Shown here in pieces: positions 38,105-47,099 of a DNA stretch of 64,000 nucleotides; within the stretch, counting starts at the first letter, position 1, and every line of letters begins with the position of its first letter. This DNA is from Noviherbaspirillum sp. UKPF54 (GTDB lineage Bacteria > Pseudomonadota > Gammaproteobacteria > Burkholderiales > Burkholderiaceae_D): the NCBI RefSeq assembly GCF_007874125.1, contig NZ_CP040128.1, positions 744,001 to 808,000 on the forward strand, in the 5' to 3' direction. A program made the translations under genes and the position numbers. The notes under the pieces are model-generated. The model worked only from the letters and a program-made list of their open reading frames with translations, was not told where the DNA came from and searched no databases.

Positions 38105-39408
38105 AGATCACTCGCAGCGCGGCATTCATCGCATCCGCCTTCGCCGGCGGCCTGCTCGCCGCATTGAGCCTGTCCGGCGCGGCAAACAACGGCAAGCAGG
38201 GCGCCACGCTTTCGCAGATCGACGAGGGGCGCGACATATTCCGGTTCGACACCTTCGGCGACGAAGCATTCTGGGGCGACACGCTGCAGCTGCACAAGGC
38301 GATCGCGGGTGAAAAAAACGGCGGCGTCGGCCCCGGCGTGAGCCCACGGACGGCACTGGCGGTCGGCCTGAAGGTCGATGCCGATGCGCTGCCGGCCGAC
38401 CTGCAGCAGCAGCTCAACAGCGGCAAGGTAGACCTGGACGATCCGGCGACCACGGTCGCCCTGCTCAAGCTGAATGCGGTGGTCGGCGTCAAGGGCATAT
38501 TCGATTCGAACGGCAACCTCAAGTCGATGGGCGTGCAATGCGCGCTGTGCCACTCCACCGTGGACGATTCGCTGGCTCCCGGCATCGGGCGGAGGCTCGA
38601 CGGCTGGGCCGCGCGCGACCTCGATATCGGCAAGATCATTTCGCTCGCGCCCAACTTGCGCCCCTACACCGACCTGCTGGGCGTGGACGAAGCCACGCTC
38701 AAGAAGGTCCTCGCCAGCTGGGGGCCGGGCCGCTTCGATGCCATCCTCGACAAGGATGGCAAGGCGTTCCGGCCGGACGGCAAGCCTGGGGCAACGTTGA
38801 TCCCGCCGGCGTTCGGCCTGGCCGGCGTCAACCTGCACACCTGGACCGGGTTCGGTTCCGTGCCGTACTGGAATGCCTATGTCGCCGTGACCGAAATGCA
38901 CGGGCGCGGCACCTTCTTCGATGCGCGCCTGGCCGATGCGGCGCAGTATCCGATCGCCGCCAGGAGCGGCAGCAGCGATGTGCGCAACACGCCGGACCAG
39001 GTCACGTCGAAGCTGCCGGCGCTGCATGCCTACCAGCTTTCGCTTCCCGCGCCCAAGCCGCCGCAGGGCAGCTTCGACGAGGCGGCCGCCGCGCGCGGCA
39101 AGATCGTCTTCGACGGCCGTGGGCAGTGCGCGTCATGCCATGTAGCGCCGCTGTTTACGGAGCCGGGCAACAACCTGCATGCGCCGGCCGAAATCGGCAT
39201 CGACTCGTTCCAGGCCGACCGCTCGCCCACGCACATGTACCGCACCTCGCCGCTGGCCGGACTATGGACGCACCAGAAGCCGGGCTTTTACCATGACGGG
39301 CGATTCGCCACGCTGCGCGACGTGGTCGAGCACTACAACACCCAACGGAAACTGGCGTTGACCGATCAGGAGAAGGCCGACCTGGTCGAATATCTGAAGT
39401 CGATCTGA
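38101..39408 (+). CDS. Periplasmic di-heme cytochrome c
   Basis: A 435-residue exported protein. After a signal peptide (about 1-27) it has two heme c attachment motifs, CALCH near residue 148 and CASCH near residue 344. The region from about 330 on (GKIVFDGRGQCASCHVAPLFTEPGNNLHAP then HQKPGFYHDGRFATLRDVVEHYN) resembles the C-terminal heme domain of di-heme peroxidases and MauG-like proteins. The first motif is in a less typical context. It is translationally coupled to the ECF sigma factor. It may be an electron carrier or a peroxidase-type enzyme; the target is unknown. Confidence 0.85.
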   Translation: MKITRSAAFIASAFAGGLLAALSLSGAANNGKQGATLSQIDEGRDIFRFDTFGDEAFWGDTLQLHKAIAGEKNGGVGPGVSPRTALAVGLKVDADALPADLQQQLNSGKVDLDDPATTVALLKLNAVVGVKGIFDSNGNLKSMGVQCALCHSTVDDSLAPGIGRRLDGWAARDLDIGKIISLAPNLRPYTDLLGVDEATLKKVLASWGPGRFDAILDKDGKAFRPDGKPGATLIPPAFGLAGVNLHTWTGFGSVPYWNAYVAVTEMHGRGTFFDARLADAAQYPIAARSGSSDVRNTPDQVTSKLPALHAYQLSLPAPKPPQGSFDEAAAARGKIVFDGRGQCASCHVAPLFTEPGNNLHAPAEIGIDSFQADRSPTHMYRTSPLAGLWTHQKPGFYHDGRFATLRDVVEHYNTQRKLALTDQEKADLVEYLKSI

Positions 39409-39416
39409 CGCGGCGA

Positions 39417-42344
39417 TCATCGGCCCGCGACGGCGGGGCCGGCGGTGTTCAGTTCGCTCCGGCCCCAATGCTCGCGGCACCACTGCGCGAATTCCGCGGC
39501 CGGCAGCGGCCGGCTGAACCAGTAGCCCTGCGCCTGGTGACAGCCGTGCTCCTGCAGGTACCGCAGCGCGGTTTCCGACTCGATGCCTTCGCCGTGGACT
39601 TCGAGCTGCAGGTTGCGGCCGAGCGTGATGATTGCGTCGGTCACGGCGCGGCTGGCCTGGTCGCGCTCGATGCGCCGCACGAATGACTGGTCGACCTTTA
39701 GCTTGTCGAGCGGCAGGGCGGACAGGCTGGACAGGCTGGAATAGCCGGTGCCGAAATCGTCGAGCGCCACCTTTACCCCGAGCGCCTTGATGCGGTTGAG
39801 GATCCTCACCGCCTCGTCGATGTTTTCCATGATTGCGCTCTCGGTCACCTCGATTTCCAGCGAGGCCGGGTCCATCCCGGTGTCGGCGAGGATTCTGCTG
39901 AGCCTGTCGGCGAATTTCTGCTGCCGGAACTGGAGCGGCGACACATTGATCGCGATCGTGGTGTTCAGACCCTGGTCGAGCCATGCCTTGTGCTGGCGGC
40001 ATGCCTCGATCGCCACCCATTCCCCCAGCGGCCCGATCAGGCCGGCCGCTTCGGCGACGGGAATGAAGCGGTCGGGACCGATTGCCTCGCCGTCGTCGTC
40101 CAGGCGCAGCAGCGCTTCGGCGCCTACCAGGCGGTTGCTCCGGATATCGATGACCGGCTGGTAGTGCAGCCGCAGGGCGTGCTGCTTGAGCGCCTTCTTG
40201 AGTCTCTGCTCGACCAGCAGCGCCTGCTCGGCGCGCCGGTCGAGCTCGGCCCGGTAGTACTGATAGCCGGCCCGGCCGGTGTGCTTGGCCTGGTACATCG
40301 CCAGGTCGGCGGTATGGATCAGCGCGTTCATGTCGACGGCGTGGTCCGGGAAGCAGCTGATGCCGATCGATGGTGATAGCGACAGTTCCAGCGCCTCGAT
40401 CCTGAAAGGCCGGCTGATGCTCTCGATCACATGCCGCGCCACGGCATCGGCCCGGTGCAAGCCTTCCCCCAGGTGCGGCAGGATGATGACGAACTCGTCG
40501 CCGCCGAGGCGCCCGACCAGGTCTTCGTCGCGCGTGCATTCGAGGAGGCGCCCGGCTACCGCCTGCAGCACCCGGTCGCCGGTCTCGTGCCCGTACAGGT
40601 CGTTGATCGGCTTGAAGCGGTCCAGATCGATGAACAGCAGCGCGCCACGGCTGTGGTTGCGCCGCGACGCGGCCAGCACGTGGCCGCCGTACTCGAACAC
40701 CAGCGCACGGTTGGGCAGCCCGGTCAGCGCATCGTGCAGGGCGGCGTCGCGCATCTGTTCCTCGGATGTCCGCAGCCTTTCCTCGGCCTGCTTGCGCTTG
40801 GTGACGTCGAGCACCGTGCCGCGCACCGCGATCACCTCGCCGCCGTCGCCACGCACCGCCTGGCACTTGAAATTGAGCCAGAGCATGCTTCCGCCGGCGT
40901 GATAGGCCTGTTCCTCCAGGTCATGTTCCTCGCCGGTGCGTATCGTGTCCTGCAGCGCGGTGTTCAGCCGTTGCCACGATGCCTCCGGCAGCAGCGTGCC
41001 GCGCATTTCCGGCATGGGAGGAACCTCGCAGCCGTAGATTTCGCGCAGCGTATCCGATACCTGGATCGTGCCGGTGCGCAGGTCGAGGTGCCACGTACCG
41101 AACCTGGCCAGCCGATGAGCTTCGGCCAGCTCGGTTTCCTTGGCGCGGATGATGGCGGCGCGTTCCTGCAGCAGGCTGCCGGCGCGGCCGATCGCGTCGG
41201 CCACGTCGCAGGCTTCCTTGACATGGACCGGCGGCACCGGCATCGATCTGCCTTCTCCCAGCGCGGCCGCGGGTTCGCTCAGGACCTCGAACGAGTACGC
41301 GATGCGGCGGCCGACAAAGCGGGCCCAGACCAGCCCGATGCCGAACAGCGCCGCCACGCCGATGGCGAGCAGCAACAGGGTGCGCCACAGCGGCCCCATG
41401 ATGGACTCGCGCGGAATGCCGATGGCCACTCCCCAGTTGGTGACGGACGAGCGGCTGTAGAACGTGATGACCGGCGTGCCTTCCTGGGTGAGTGCCTCGA
41501 GCGTACCCTGGCTGGTGGCCGTCAGCGCCTGGCGCAGCGCGGGGACGGTCTTCTTGCCGACGAACTGGTCGGCGGCATGGCTGCGCCCGACGATCGTGCC
41601 GGCGCTGTTGATCACCGCCACCACCCAATCCGGCGGCATGTCCTGCGACTGCAGAAGCGCATTGAAATGGTCGGTCAGGATGCCGATACCTAGCACATAG
41701 GCAATCTTTCCATTGATTTCAACGGGAACATCCACGCTCATGATCGGGCGCTTCAGTACGCCGCCGGTGAAAATGTCTGAAATCGCCGGCACCCCGGTCG
41801 CCAGCACCTGGTCGATGTTTTCCCGGACGGGTTCTCGCGGCAGTGGCGTGCCGTAGGGCACGGCGGTATTCAGGACGAGGCGTCCCCCGGCATCGCGCAG
41901 GACGACATTGACGCCAAGGGCGGACAGCGCCACGAATTCCCGCGCGCGCGCGTGAAAGCCGGCGAAGTCGTGTTCGGCGATCGAACGTGAAGTGGCAAGG
42001 ACCTGCCCGGCGGTCTGCGCCTGCAGCAAATGACTGTCGACGGCTTGCGTCAGGGCCCGCGCCGTCCGGAGCAAGTCCCTTTCCCGTTGCGCGCGCTCGG
42101 CACGGTACTCGTACAGGAAAAGGATGCCGGCGCCGACCACTCCCGGCAGCAGGCAGGCCAGCACCAGCCACGTGAGCAGGGTTCGCACCGACCAATTGGT
42201 TCCGGAAAATATTTTGTGGCGCAATATTCGGCCCAGGAGCGTGCCAGATAGAAAAATTCGCAAACGTCCGACTTCCATGTCGCCACGTTCGACCCGTTGC
42301 ACGCTGAATAATTCGCTGCGTGGCACAAAGACAAGGCGTTGCAT
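39417..42344 (-). CDS. Sensor cyclic-di-GMP synthase/phosphodiesterase (GGDEF-EAL)
   Basis: An inner-membrane signalling protein of about 975 residues. A transmembrane segment at about 57-80, a periplasmic Cache-like sensor (about 85-315), a second membrane segment (about 322-342), a linker, a PAS domain with PAC tail (about 412-522), a GGDEF domain (about 535-705, with intact GGDEF at 614-618) and an EAL domain (about 715-965, with intact EAL at 743-745 and DDFGTGYSSL). Both catalytic signatures look functional, so it may synthesise or degrade c-di-GMP depending on the signal. The ATG at 42344 has AAGGG 4 bases upstream. It is convergent with the cytochrome gene. Confidence 0.93.
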   Translation of the reverse strand: MQRLVFVPRSELFSVQRVERGDMEVGRLRIFLSGTLLGRILRHKIFSGTNWSVRTLLTWLVLACLLPGVVGAGILFLYEYRAERAQRERDLLRTARALTQAVDSHLLQAQTAGQVLATSRSIAEHDFAGFHARAREFVALSALGVNVVLRDAGGRLVLNTAVPYGTPLPREPVRENIDQVLATGVPAISDIFTGGVLKRPIMSVDVPVEINGKIAYVLGIGILTDHFNALLQSQDMPPDWVVAVINSAGTIVGRSHAADQFVGKKTVPALRQALTATSQGTLEALTQEGTPVITFYSRSSVTNWGVAIGIPRESIMGPLWRTLLLLAIGVAALFGIGLVWARFVGRRIAYSFEVLSEPAAALGEGRSMPVPPVHVKEACDVADAIGRAGSLLQERAAIIRAKETELAEAHRLARFGTWHLDLRTGTIQVSDTLREIYGCEVPPMPEMRGTLLPEASWQRLNTALQDTIRTGEEHDLEEQAYHAGGSMLWLNFKCQAVRGDGGEVIAVRGTVLDVTKRKQAEERLRTSEEQMRDAALHDALTGLPNRALVFEYGGHVLAASRRNHSRGALLFIDLDRFKPINDLYGHETGDRVLQAVAGRLLECTRDEDLVGRLGGDEFVIILPHLGEGLHRADAVARHVIESISRPFRIEALELSLSPSIGISCFPDHAVDMNALIHTADLAMYQAKHTGRAGYQYYRAELDRRAEQALLVEQRLKKALKQHALRLHYQPVIDIRSNRLVGAEALLRLDDDGEAIGPDRFIPVAEAAGLIGPLGEWVAIEACRQHKAWLDQGLNTTIAINVSPLQFRQQKFADRLSRILADTGMDPASLEIEVTESAIMENIDEAVRILNRIKALGVKVALDDFGTGYSSLSSLSALPLDKLKVDQSFVRRIERDQASRAVTDAIITLGRNLQLEVHGEGIESETALRYLQEHGCHQAQGYWFSRPLPAAEFAQWCREHWGRSELNTAGPAVAGR

Positions 42345-42351
42345 CAAACCC

Positions 42352-42379
42352 TTGATAAGAAAAAAGTTACTGCTAGAAT
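42352..42379 (+). promoter_or_regulatory. Promoter of the histone H1-like gene
   Basis: TTGATA (42352-42357), 16-base spacer and TAGAAT (42374-42379). It starts just upstream of the divergent GGDEF-EAL start codon, so the two genes share a crowded control region. Confidence 0.6.
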
Positions 42380-42415
42380 GCCAATCTTTTTATTTCCAAA
42401 ATTACACGAAAAGCC

Positions 42416-43267
42416 ATGACCAAGACTTACCAGCGACTCAAGAAACAGATGGAAAACCTGCGGAAAGAGACCGTACGCCGCATCAAGGAAATCATGGAGC
42501 AGCACGACATCCGGGTGGAACAGCTGGCCGCTGACATTGCCACCACGCCCGCGCGCGTTGCCAACAAGGTCAAGACCGCCGTCGGTCTAAGCTCCACCAA
42601 GCAAAAGTCCGCGCAGCCTGCAAAGAAAGCAAAAGCCGCAACGTCGACCAAGGCGGCGCCTGCGAAGAAAGCGGCCGCCGCGAAGAAGGCTGCGCCAGCA
42701 ACGAAACCTGCGGCCACAAAGAAAAAGCCCACCGCAAAGAAAGCTGAGCCGGTGACGAAGTCGGCCACCACGAAGAAGGCGGCAGCCGCGAAGAAGGCCG
42801 CCCCGGCCGCAAAGTCGGCGCCGGCGAAGAAAGCAGCCACGGCAACGAAGGCCGCTCCCGCCAAGAAGACGGCAGCAAAGCCGGCTGCAACCAAGGCAGC
42901 ACCTACCGCCGGCAAGACCGTAGTAAAGAAGGCGGCTGCAACGAAGGCAGCGCCGGCAAAGAAAGCCGTTGCACCGAAAAAGCCGGAGCCCGCTGTAAAG
43001 GCGGCCCCGGCAAAGAAAGCGGCACCCGAAGCGAAGGCCGCGCCGGTAAAGAAAGTGGCAGTTGCGAAGAAGGCCGTTCCGGCAAAGAAGGCCGTTCCGG
43101 CAAAGAAGGCAGTAGCCGAAAAGAAATTGGATACGGCAGCGCAGGCTGTCACCGCGGCGATGCCCGCAGCGGTAACGCCGACGCCGCAGGTAACCGCCGT
43201 CGCGCCGGCGGTCAATCCGGCGACTACGGCACCGGCAGTACCGTCAACCCCCGCCGTGACCCAGTAA
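42416..43267 (+). CDS. Histone H1-like, AlgP-type DNA-binding protein
   Basis: A 283-residue protein. Residues 1-55 form a helical N-terminus (MTKTYQRLKKQMENLRKETV, then VRRIKEIMEQHDIRVEQLAA), and about 60-235 is a low-complexity tail of repeated AAKKA/PAKKA units rich in Lys, Ala and Pro, ending in an Ala/Pro/Thr-rich C-terminus. This arrangement is that of AlgP/Hq1 and other bacterial H1-like proteins, which bind DNA non-specifically and are implicated in nucleoid structure and gene control. The coding repeats are short and imperfect, so repeat number can vary between strains. A terminator follows. Confidence 0.85.
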   Translation: MTKTYQRLKKQMENLRKETVRRIKEIMEQHDIRVEQLAADIATTPARVANKVKTAVGLSSTKQKSAQPAKKAKAATSTKAAPAKKAAAAKKAAPATKPAATKKKPTAKKAEPVTKSATTKKAAAAKKAAPAAKSAPAKKAATATKAAPAKKTAAKPAATKAAPTAGKTVVKKAAATKAAPAKKAVAPKKPEPAVKAAPAKKAAPEAKAAPVKKVAVAKKAVPAKKAVPAKKAVAEKKLDTAAQAVTAAMPAAVTPTPQVTAVAPAVNPATTAPAVPSTPAVTQ

Positions 43268-43287
43268 TACCCTGTCAGGTATCCAAG

Positions 43288-43314
43288 AAAAACCCGGCCC
43301 AGCCGGGTTTTTTT
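43288..43314 (+). terminator. Terminator of the histone H1-like gene
   Basis: CCCGGC (43293-43298), loop CCA, GCCGGG (43302-43307), extended by A and T tracts. Confidence 0.88.
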
Positions 43315-43426
43315 ATGCCGGAAAGTGCCGCAATGAACTCAATCACATTGTTGAAGTCACACATCGGCATGACAAATTATCAATGAGTCGAATCGATTCA
43401 CGGTCCCGTTCAGAAAGGAGAACAAC

Positions 43427-43783
43427 ATGAATGCAATGAAACTGTTCGTCATCTGCGCCTTCGGAGTTGCCGTCACCACCGGATGCGCGTCGTCGTCGAA
43501 GTCGCCGGCGGTCGCCGCCGCGCAAAAAGGCGTGCAAACCGGGAAAGTGACCGCCATCGAATCGGTCGCCGTGGTCGATCAATCGGTGGCTACGACCAGC
43601 TCCGGCAGCAGCGCTGTCGTCACCACCGCAAGCGGCGGGCCGGAAGCCGTCACCGTGCTCTTCGCCGACGGTTCGCAACAACGCTATATCGTCGAGCGCC
43701 CGACCACCTCCTTCAAAGTCGGCGCACCGATCAATGTCATCACGAATGGCGATCGCATCACGCTCGTGTCGCCCCAGCAGTAA
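43427..43783 (+). CDS. Outer-membrane lipoprotein, small
   Basis: A 118-residue predicted lipoprotein: the signal MNAMKLFVICAFGVAVTTGC ends in a lipobox (VTTGC) and Cys20 would be lipidated. The mature part has a Ser/Ala-rich stretch and a C-terminal region (VTVLFADGSQQRYIVERPTT) like the end of glycine-zipper lipoproteins of the SlyB/Pcp type, but without the central glycine zipper. GAAAGGAGA precedes the ATG. It stands as a single gene with its own terminator. Function unknown. Confidence 0.8.
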   Translation: MNAMKLFVICAFGVAVTTGCASSSKSPAVAAAQKGVQTGKVTAIESVAVVDQSVATTSSGSSAVVTTASGGPEAVTVLFADGSQQRYIVERPTTSFKVGAPINVITNGDRITLVSPQQ

Positions 43784-43799
43784 AGATAGATTCAAAGAA

Positions 43800-43834
43800 A
43801 AAGGCCCGGTCTTGCGACCGGGCCTTTGAAATTT
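43800..43834 (+). terminator. Terminator of the lipoprotein gene
   Basis: GGCCCGGTC (43803-43811), loop TTGC, GACCGGGCC (43816-43824), with A- and T-rich flanks. Confidence 0.85.
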
Positions 43835-44048
43835 TTGGCTCCCCGAGCTGAATAAATCAGGTGACTGGGGACTATATTTATCGTTTAACTAAACTACACA
43901 ACCGGGATTGATGAGTAACCATAAGAAATCCTTACGCCTTTCGCGCATCGCATGCATCAATTGCTGCTTTCTGGGCTTTAGTAATCAACTTAAGTGACTT
44001 CTTAGGGTTTTCTGTAGCGTAGGACATCAGCAATCAGCGGGCTATGAA

Positions 44049-44414
44049 TCAGTGGCAGGATATCGCGGGACGGCATCGCACATCGCAATAACCACAACCA
44101 CCTAGGTTGGTCGCGCAGCCGTCGTCATTGGGATTCACGAACACAAAGCGCGTCCCGCCGGTATTAAGTTGTACGAAATCCAGAACCGTGCCATCCAGCA
44201 GTGCTGCATGGGCAGGTGTAATTACGACCTTGACGCCTTGCGATTCCATTTGCAGATCACCGGGCCGCAGTTCGTCGAAGCCCATGCCATGAATGACCGC
44301 ACCACATTCATCGCGTCGACCAGTCACGCGCAGGAACATATTTTCAGCACTGGCGTTGTGCGCGGCGGCCAGGACCTGTGGCGCAGCTTGTGGAGTGAGG
44401 CTAAATTTGCACAT
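44049..44414 (-). CDS. IscA/HesB-like protein
   Basis: About 121 residues. The sequence from MCKFSLTPQAAPQVLAAAHN through HGMGFDELRPGDLQMESQGV to the FVFVNPNDD region follows the HesB/IscA (Fe-S biogenesis) fold. The three classic cysteine positions are not all conserved: the first is missing, while four cysteines occur near the C-terminus (GCATNLGGCGYCDVRC), an unusual arrangement. It may be a divergent scaffold or carrier protein. No ribosome site is visible, and upstream alternative starts exist (for example 44456). It lies inside the decayed element at tRNA-Asn. Confidence 0.6.
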   Translation of the reverse strand: MCKFSLTPQAAPQVLAAAHNASAENMFLRVTGRRDECGAVIHGMGFDELRPGDLQMESQGVKVVITPAHAALLDGTVLDFVQLNTGGTRFVFVNPNDDGCATNLGGCGYCDVRCRPAISCH

Positions 44415-44965
44415 ACGTAAAAATACCGAATCAAAAAATGATGGAGGCCTGCGCATTTCACAGCACAGGGCTACGAATGAATGCACGTCCGATTGTACGA
44501 TCGGCGCACAAAAAATTAATTGCCGTAAAGATATATTTCATGACGGAAATTATGTGAATTCCGAAATTCCTTGAGCTGGATTAGGTTTATGGGAGTGGCA
44601 GTTTGCCCGAGCAGCGTGCGCTGCAAAGTGTCGATGGCGAAACGCTCATTTAGCGGGAGATGCCGCGTCACCTGATTTAAAATAGTCCGGTTCATGTGTC
44701 TGGGCTTTTCGCTTTTTAGATGCGATACGAGGCGAGCGCTGTCCGGATTTCGGAAGGCATTTCGACAGGCCGCACCCTTTTCAGAAGATGTTTCGGAAGC
44801 GGTGTAAGCACTGTGTTGTCGGATTTGCTCAATCCACTGCGCCGAGCATTGAAGCCCTTCTGAAGCACTCGCCAGCTACAGCGATTTCACTGAATCGCCG
44901 GTCACCGTAAGCCGTGAGACCGTCAATCGCCCTACGCGAAAGGCAGAGAACTGTCTTGCGTTGTT
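44415..44965. other. Gene-free stretch inside the tRNA-Asn element
   Basis: No frame has supporting signals. Some of it is presumably the eroded 5' portion of the serine recombinase gene, but I cannot align it by eye. Confidence 0.4.
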
Positions 44966-45667
44966 TTGGGTGTCACTATCCCAAGGATGAACTTGGCGAC
45001 GGGGAAGGGCGGCTGTTACCGTTGCCACAAATGCAATACCCGCTTGGGCAAGCATATTGACCAATGTGACGCGCCAGCCGTGCCGATGCATAAACTCGAT
45101 GACTTGGTGCTCAATGCGCTGGTGGACAAGGTGGTGCATCCTGATCGCCTCAAAGTCATGTTGAAAGACTTGAAGGCGCAGATCAAGGAAGCGAGCAGCA
45201 GCCAGAATGAGCACCTGCTTGCCCTCCAAAAAGAGCTATCTGAACTGGTGGAGCAGAACACAAACCGGCTCTACGAGGCAGTTGAAAAGTGTTTCCTGCC
45301 AATGGATAACACATTGCAAGAACGCGCTCAGAAGCTCAAGGCGCGGCGCGAAGCAATCTTGGTGGAAATGGCCGGGACACGGCAGCAGAAAGCCTTGCCT
45401 ATCAACAACATCACCTCAACGCAAATTGCCGCATTCGGTAATGCCTTCCGCGCCAAGCTACTGGACAAGGAAAGCGGTTTCTCGAAACAGTATTTGCGGC
45501 TGCTGGTGAGGGAAATCCGGATTGCCGGGAATGAAGTACGGATGACAGGCAGCAAGGCTGCGTTGATGGGAGCGGTGCTGGAAAAGAAAATGGGCACCGC
45601 GAAGGTGCCCATTTCTGGAATTGGTTGGCTCCCCGACCTGGACTCGAACCAGGGACCTGCGGATTAA
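44966..45667 (+). pseudogene. Large serine recombinase, C-terminal remnant
   Basis: The 233-residue frame matches only the C-terminal part of a large serine recombinase: the second half of the zinc ribbon (GGCYRCHKCNTRLGKHIDQC), then LNALVDKVVHPDRLKVMLKD and a long coiled coil. The catalytic N-terminal domain with its nucleophile Ser, and the first CxxC of the ribbon, are absent. The frame runs into tRNA-Asn, so its last residues (PDLDSNQGPAD) are encoded by the antisense of the tRNA, which marks the attachment junction. It cannot catalyse recombination. Confidence 0.8.
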
Positions 45668-45701
45668 CAGTCCGTCGCTCTACCGACTGAGCTATCAGGG
45701 A
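45626..45701 (-). tRNA. tRNA-Asn (GTT)
   Basis: A 76-base cloverleaf with acceptor TCCCTGA/TCGGGGA, anticodon GTT in the loop CTGTTAA and encoded CCA. Its 3' end is the right boundary of the decayed element. Confidence 0.96.
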
Positions 45702-45713
45702 ATTGAGCGGCGC

Positions 45714-45742
45714 ATTATAGAGAGAGTTTGGCGCGGCGTCAA
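45714..45742 (-). promoter_or_regulatory. Promoter of tRNA-Asn
   Basis: On the minus strand TTGACG (45742-45737), a 17-base spacer and a perfect TATAAT (45719-45714), 12 bases before the tRNA. Confidence 0.8.
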
Positions 45743-45761
45743 AAGAGAATGCGCGCGACGC

Positions 45762-47099
45762 TCAATTTTGTTCGCCCAGCCGGTATTTCCTTATCTTGTC
45801 GTGCAGGGTGGTCTTGGCCACGCCCAGGGCTTCGGCCGCGCGGGCGAGGCTGCCGCCGTTGCGCGCGAGCGCGTCGGCCACGAGCGCCCGCTCGAAATCG
45901 GCCACGGTGTCCGGCAGCGAGCGCGGGCCAGCGGGCGCTTCGTCGGCGAACGGTGGGAACCCCTTCTCGATGCCGAGCACGCAGCGGTCGGCTACGTTGC
46001 GCAGTTCGCGCACGTTGCCGGGCCAGTCGTAGGCCATCAGGCGGCCCATGCGCGCCGCGTCGGCCTCGGGCACCAGGCGCTCGTGGCGCGCCGCGCCCTG
46101 CAGCAGGAAATGCTCGAACAGCAGCGGGATATCCTCGCGCCGCTCGCGCAGCGGTGGCAGCGGCAGGGTGGCGACGTTGAGCCGGTAGTAGAGGTCGGCG
46201 CGGAAGCGTCCCTGGTCCGACAAGGCCTTCAGGTCCGACTTGGTGGCGGCGACCACGCGGCAGTTGACGGGGATCGGGGTATTGGAGCCGAGCCGTTCCA
46301 GGCTGCGCTCCTGCAGCACGCGCAAGAGCTTGGTCTGCATCGCCAGCGGCATCGATTCGATTTCGTCGAGGAACAGGGTGCCGCCGCTGGCATGTTCGAT
46401 CTTGCCGATGCGGCGCTTTCCGGCGCCGGTGTAGGCGCCGGCTTCGTGGCCGAAGATTTCGCTGTCGAACAGGGTTTCCGGCAGGCCGCCGCAGTTGATG
46501 GCGACGAAGTTGCCGGAGCGACGGGGGCCGGATTCGTGCAGGCAGCGCGCGGCCATTTCCTTGCCGGTGCCGGTTTCGCCTTCGATCAGGATGTCGGCGG
46601 CGCTGTTGGCCAGCTCGGAGACCAACTGGCGCACCCGCACCATGGCGGGGGAGCGGCCGAGCAGCCGGCCTTCGAGCTGGTCGCGGCTTTCCAGGCGCGC
46701 GCGCAGCTGGCGCACTTCGAGCGTCAGGCGGCGCTTGTCCAGGGCGCGGCGCACCACTTCCACCAGGTAGTCGGGCGAGAAGGGCTTTTCGATGAAGTCG
46801 TGCGCGCCGTTTTTCATGGCCTGCACGGCCAGCGAGACGTCGCCGTGGCCGGTGATCAGCACCACCGGCAGGTCCGGGTCGATGGTCTGGATTTCCTTGA
46901 GCAGTTCCATGCCGTCCATGCCGGGCAGGCGGATGTCGCTCACGACCACGCCGGGAAAATCGCGCGAAAGTTTGCGGCGCGCCTTTTCCGCGCTGTCCAC
47001 GCCGGCGACCGGAATGTCTTCCAGTTGCAGCGCCTGTTCGCAGCCGAGGCGGACATCGGGATCGTCTTCGACGACGAGCACTTGCAGGTGGTCAGTCAT
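45762..47099 (-). CDS. dctD: Sigma-54 response regulator DctD
   Basis: A 445-residue activator. Receiver domain (about 1-120) with the phospho-acceptor Asp in VVVSDIRLPGMDG, AAA+ domain (about 140-370) with Walker A GETGTGKE and Walker B GGTLFLDEIE, and a C-terminal Fis-type helix-turn-helix (SLARAAEALGVAKTTLHDKI). The sigma-54 contact loop reads GAYTGA in place of the commoner GAFTGA, a tolerated variant. It overlaps dctB by 8 bases. By family and context it activates dctA through the sigma-54 promoter at 51696. Confidence 0.93.
   Translation of the reverse strand: MTDHLQVLVVEDDPDVRLGCEQALQLEDIPVAGVDSAEKARRKLSRDFPGVVVSDIRLPGMDGMELLKEIQTIDPDLPVVLITGHGDVSLAVQAMKNGAHDFIEKPFSPDYLVEVVRRALDKRRLTLEVRQLRARLESRDQLEGRLLGRSPAMVRVRQLVSELANSAADILIEGETGTGKEMAARCLHESGPRRSGNFVAINCGGLPETLFDSEIFGHEAGAYTGAGKRRIGKIEHASGGTLFLDEIESMPLAMQTKLLRVLQERSLERLGSNTPIPVNCRVVAATKSDLKALSDQGRFRADLYYRLNVATLPLPPLRERREDIPLLFEHFLLQGAARHERLVPEADAARMGRLMAYDWPGNVRELRNVADRCVLGIEKGFPPFADEAPAGPRSLPDTVADFERALVADALARNGGSLARAAEALGVAKTTLHDKIRKYRLGEQN

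Larger units (their letters stand above)
43835..45640. mobile_element. Decayed integrated element at tRNA-Asn
   Basis: The 16-base sequence at 43835-43850 (TTGGCTCCCCGAGCTG) repeats the end of tRNA-Asn at 45625-45640 (TTGGCTCCCCGACCTG) with one mismatch, in direct orientation, as left by site-specific insertion. The 1.8 kb between them holds an IscA/HesB-like gene, about 550 bases with no gene, and the C-terminal part of a large serine recombinase. No intact recombinase remains. Confidence 0.6.

Noticed and set aside
42600..43120. Repeat array that could suggest CRISPR
   Set aside because: The repeats are short, imperfect and in frame with an AAKKA-type protein; there are no constant repeats with unique spacers.
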